Origin: Spirosoma sp.
Lineage (GTDB): Bacteria > Bacteroidota > Bacteroidia > Cytophagales > Spirosomataceae
Length of the DNA stretch: 6,230 nt
Assembly: GCA_025351545.1 (NCBI GenBank)
Contig: JANXVQ010000771.1
Coordinates: 1-6,230, forward strand
Direction: 5' to 3'
In this document: positions 5,752 through 6,230 of the stretch, piece after piece
Position numbering within the stretch: position 1 is the first letter of the stretch
Layout: each line of letters starts with the position of its first letter
Made by a program: the position numbers and the translations under genes
The notes under the pieces: model-generated
What the model was told of the DNA's origin: nothing
Database searches by the model: none
Seen by the model: the letters and a program-made list of their open reading frames with translations, nothing else

Positions 5752-5771
5752 GTCCTGCAACGGCGGACCAT
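5752..5771 (+). repeat. Extra partial copy of the palindromic repeat outside the element
   Basis: This 20-mer matches 5698-5717 in the right arm at 18 of 20 positions, with exactly 54 bp displacement. It retains only the first stem arm and loop (GCAACGGCGGACC); the second arm is replaced by unrelated AT-richer sequence. It suggests the palindrome exists in further copies, or an older insertion at the same spot. Confidence 0.5.
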
Positions 5772-6060
5772 ATGCTTTGGAGCAAAAAAATAGTGTTAAA
5801 ACCAGTACGATTATAGCGGGAGAACAAAATCCTTTTTTCAGTGTGACCATGCATCTACAGCGAAGGCAATGACTGGTTACGAACCAACTGATTAGATAAG
5901 AAGACTATAACTAATTAACCAACAGTCGATTAGTTGAATCGGGTGGGAGATAACGTACGAATGTAGGCAGACCCCCTATTTAATCGTTTAACAAATTACA
6001 AGCCAACCGTTGATTTTTTGATGTCGCCTTTTTGACTCCCTGTTGCACTCATTTCCGGCG
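5772..6060. other. AT-rich gene-free stretch before the plus-strand gene, with a weak inverted repeat
   Basis: No credible coding frame is seen here. AACTAAT (5909-5915) and ATTAGTT (5929-5935) form a 7-bp inverted repeat with 13 nt between, and related words recur nearby (CAACTGATTAG at 5885-5895). It lies about 125-150 bp upstream of the -7 box of the next gene, so it could hold an operator, but the match is short enough for chance. Confidence 0.3.
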
Positions 6061-6068
6061 TACCTTTG
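6061..6068 (+). promoter_or_regulatory. -7 promoter box for the gene starting at 6074
   Basis: TACCTTTG matches the Bacteroidota consensus TAnnTTTG exactly and ends 5 nt before the GTG start. There is no TTG at the preferred 19-21 nt upstream; the nearest candidates (6043-6045 and 6032-6034) have poor spacing. As with the kinase promoter, transcription would start at or next to the start codon. Confidence 0.55.
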
Positions 6069-6073
6069 TGTCC

Positions 6074-6230
6074 GTGAAGTGGCTCACAACCATACTGTCC
6101 CTGTATCTGATTGGCCTTTCGCTGTGGCCCTGTTCGGATGAACGCCTGCCCATCACGGGTCAGGCGTCAGTGGCTGTAGTCGTATCGGCCGATACGCCAC
6201 AACCCGGCCAGTCGCACCGGCATGAGGATC
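6074..6230 (+). CDS. Small exported His/Cys-type protein resembling DUF6660, truncated by the window
   Basis: The frame is open from GTG 6074 to the window end (52 codons). It starts MKWLTTILSLYLIGLSLWPC, an N-terminal hydrophobic segment, then SDER and a linker leading to QSHRHED. A short hydrophobic N-terminus ending in PC-S/D, followed by a His-rich stretch and usually a Cys cluster, is the layout of DUF6660, a family of roughly 100-residue Bacteroidota proteins often encoded beside TonB receptors and CusA/CzcA-type metal-efflux genes. That assignment is from memory of the pattern, and the diagnostic C-terminal cysteines would lie outside the window. GTG is chosen because no in-frame ATG exists and it directly precedes the Lys and hydrophobic segment; an in-frame GTG at 6068 overlaps the -7 box and is less likely. 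Metal binding is inferred. Confidence 0.65.
   Translation, partial: MKWLTTILSLYLIGLSLWPCSDERLPITGQASVAVVVSADTPQPGQSHRHED

Noticed and set aside
5669..5854. 61-codon minus-strand frame
   Set aside because: It crosses the right inverted repeat and the element boundary; most of it is the palindrome translated, so a chance frame is likelier.
1..6230. tRNA, rRNA, CRISPR array or riboswitch
   Set aside because: No cloverleaf, rRNA signature, regularly spaced repeat-spacer pattern or known aptamer motif was seen on either strand.

Overview
The window looks like chromosome from a member of the Bacteroidota, most likely a Spirosoma-like cytophagal bacterium. The signs are promoter -7 boxes of the TAnnTTTG type, absence of Shine-Dalgarno sequences, a LytS/LytTR two-component pair, a TonB-dependent receptor relic, and a small cysteine/histidine protein resembling the Bacteroidota family DUF6660. 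The species call is inference from protein style only.

Layout. The left two thirds is minus-strand and orderly. Reading in the direction of transcription it holds a small secreted protein (3996-3631), a sensor histidine kinase (3550-2414), a LytTR response regulator (2417-1650, sharing an ATGA stop/start with the kinase), and the first 525 codons of a secreted glycoside hydrolase family 3 enzyme (1577 to the window edge). A perfect 10-bp hairpin separates the small gene from the kinase promoter. The kinase and regulator form one translationally coupled unit. The hydrolase follows after 72 bp and may be co-transcribed.

The stretch from 4167 to 5743 is the unusual part. It has the anatomy of a transposon: 60-bp terminal inverted repeats (55 of 60 identical) at 4176-4235 and 5675-5734, abutted on the outside by a perfect 9-bp direct repeat, CATGATTGA, at 4167-4175 and 5735-5743. 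Each inverted repeat contains a 10-bp stem with a 7-nt loop. No transposase is recognisable inside. The interior carries the C-terminal third of a TonB-dependent receptor with one internal stop codon, a frameshifted start of a major facilitator transporter 35 bp after it, a 30-bp perfect hairpin with a GCGA loop, and two short unidentified reading frames next to the ends. I read it as a decayed or non-autonomous element carrying pieces of a transport operon. An extra partial copy of the palindrome lies just outside at 5752-5771.

The right end (5744-6073) is AT-rich and gene-free apart from repeats and a -7 box. It leads into a plus-strand gene starting at GTG 6074 that runs off the window and resembles DUF6660, whose genes often accompany TonB receptors and metal-efflux systems. 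The receptor relic next door therefore fits the same functional theme.
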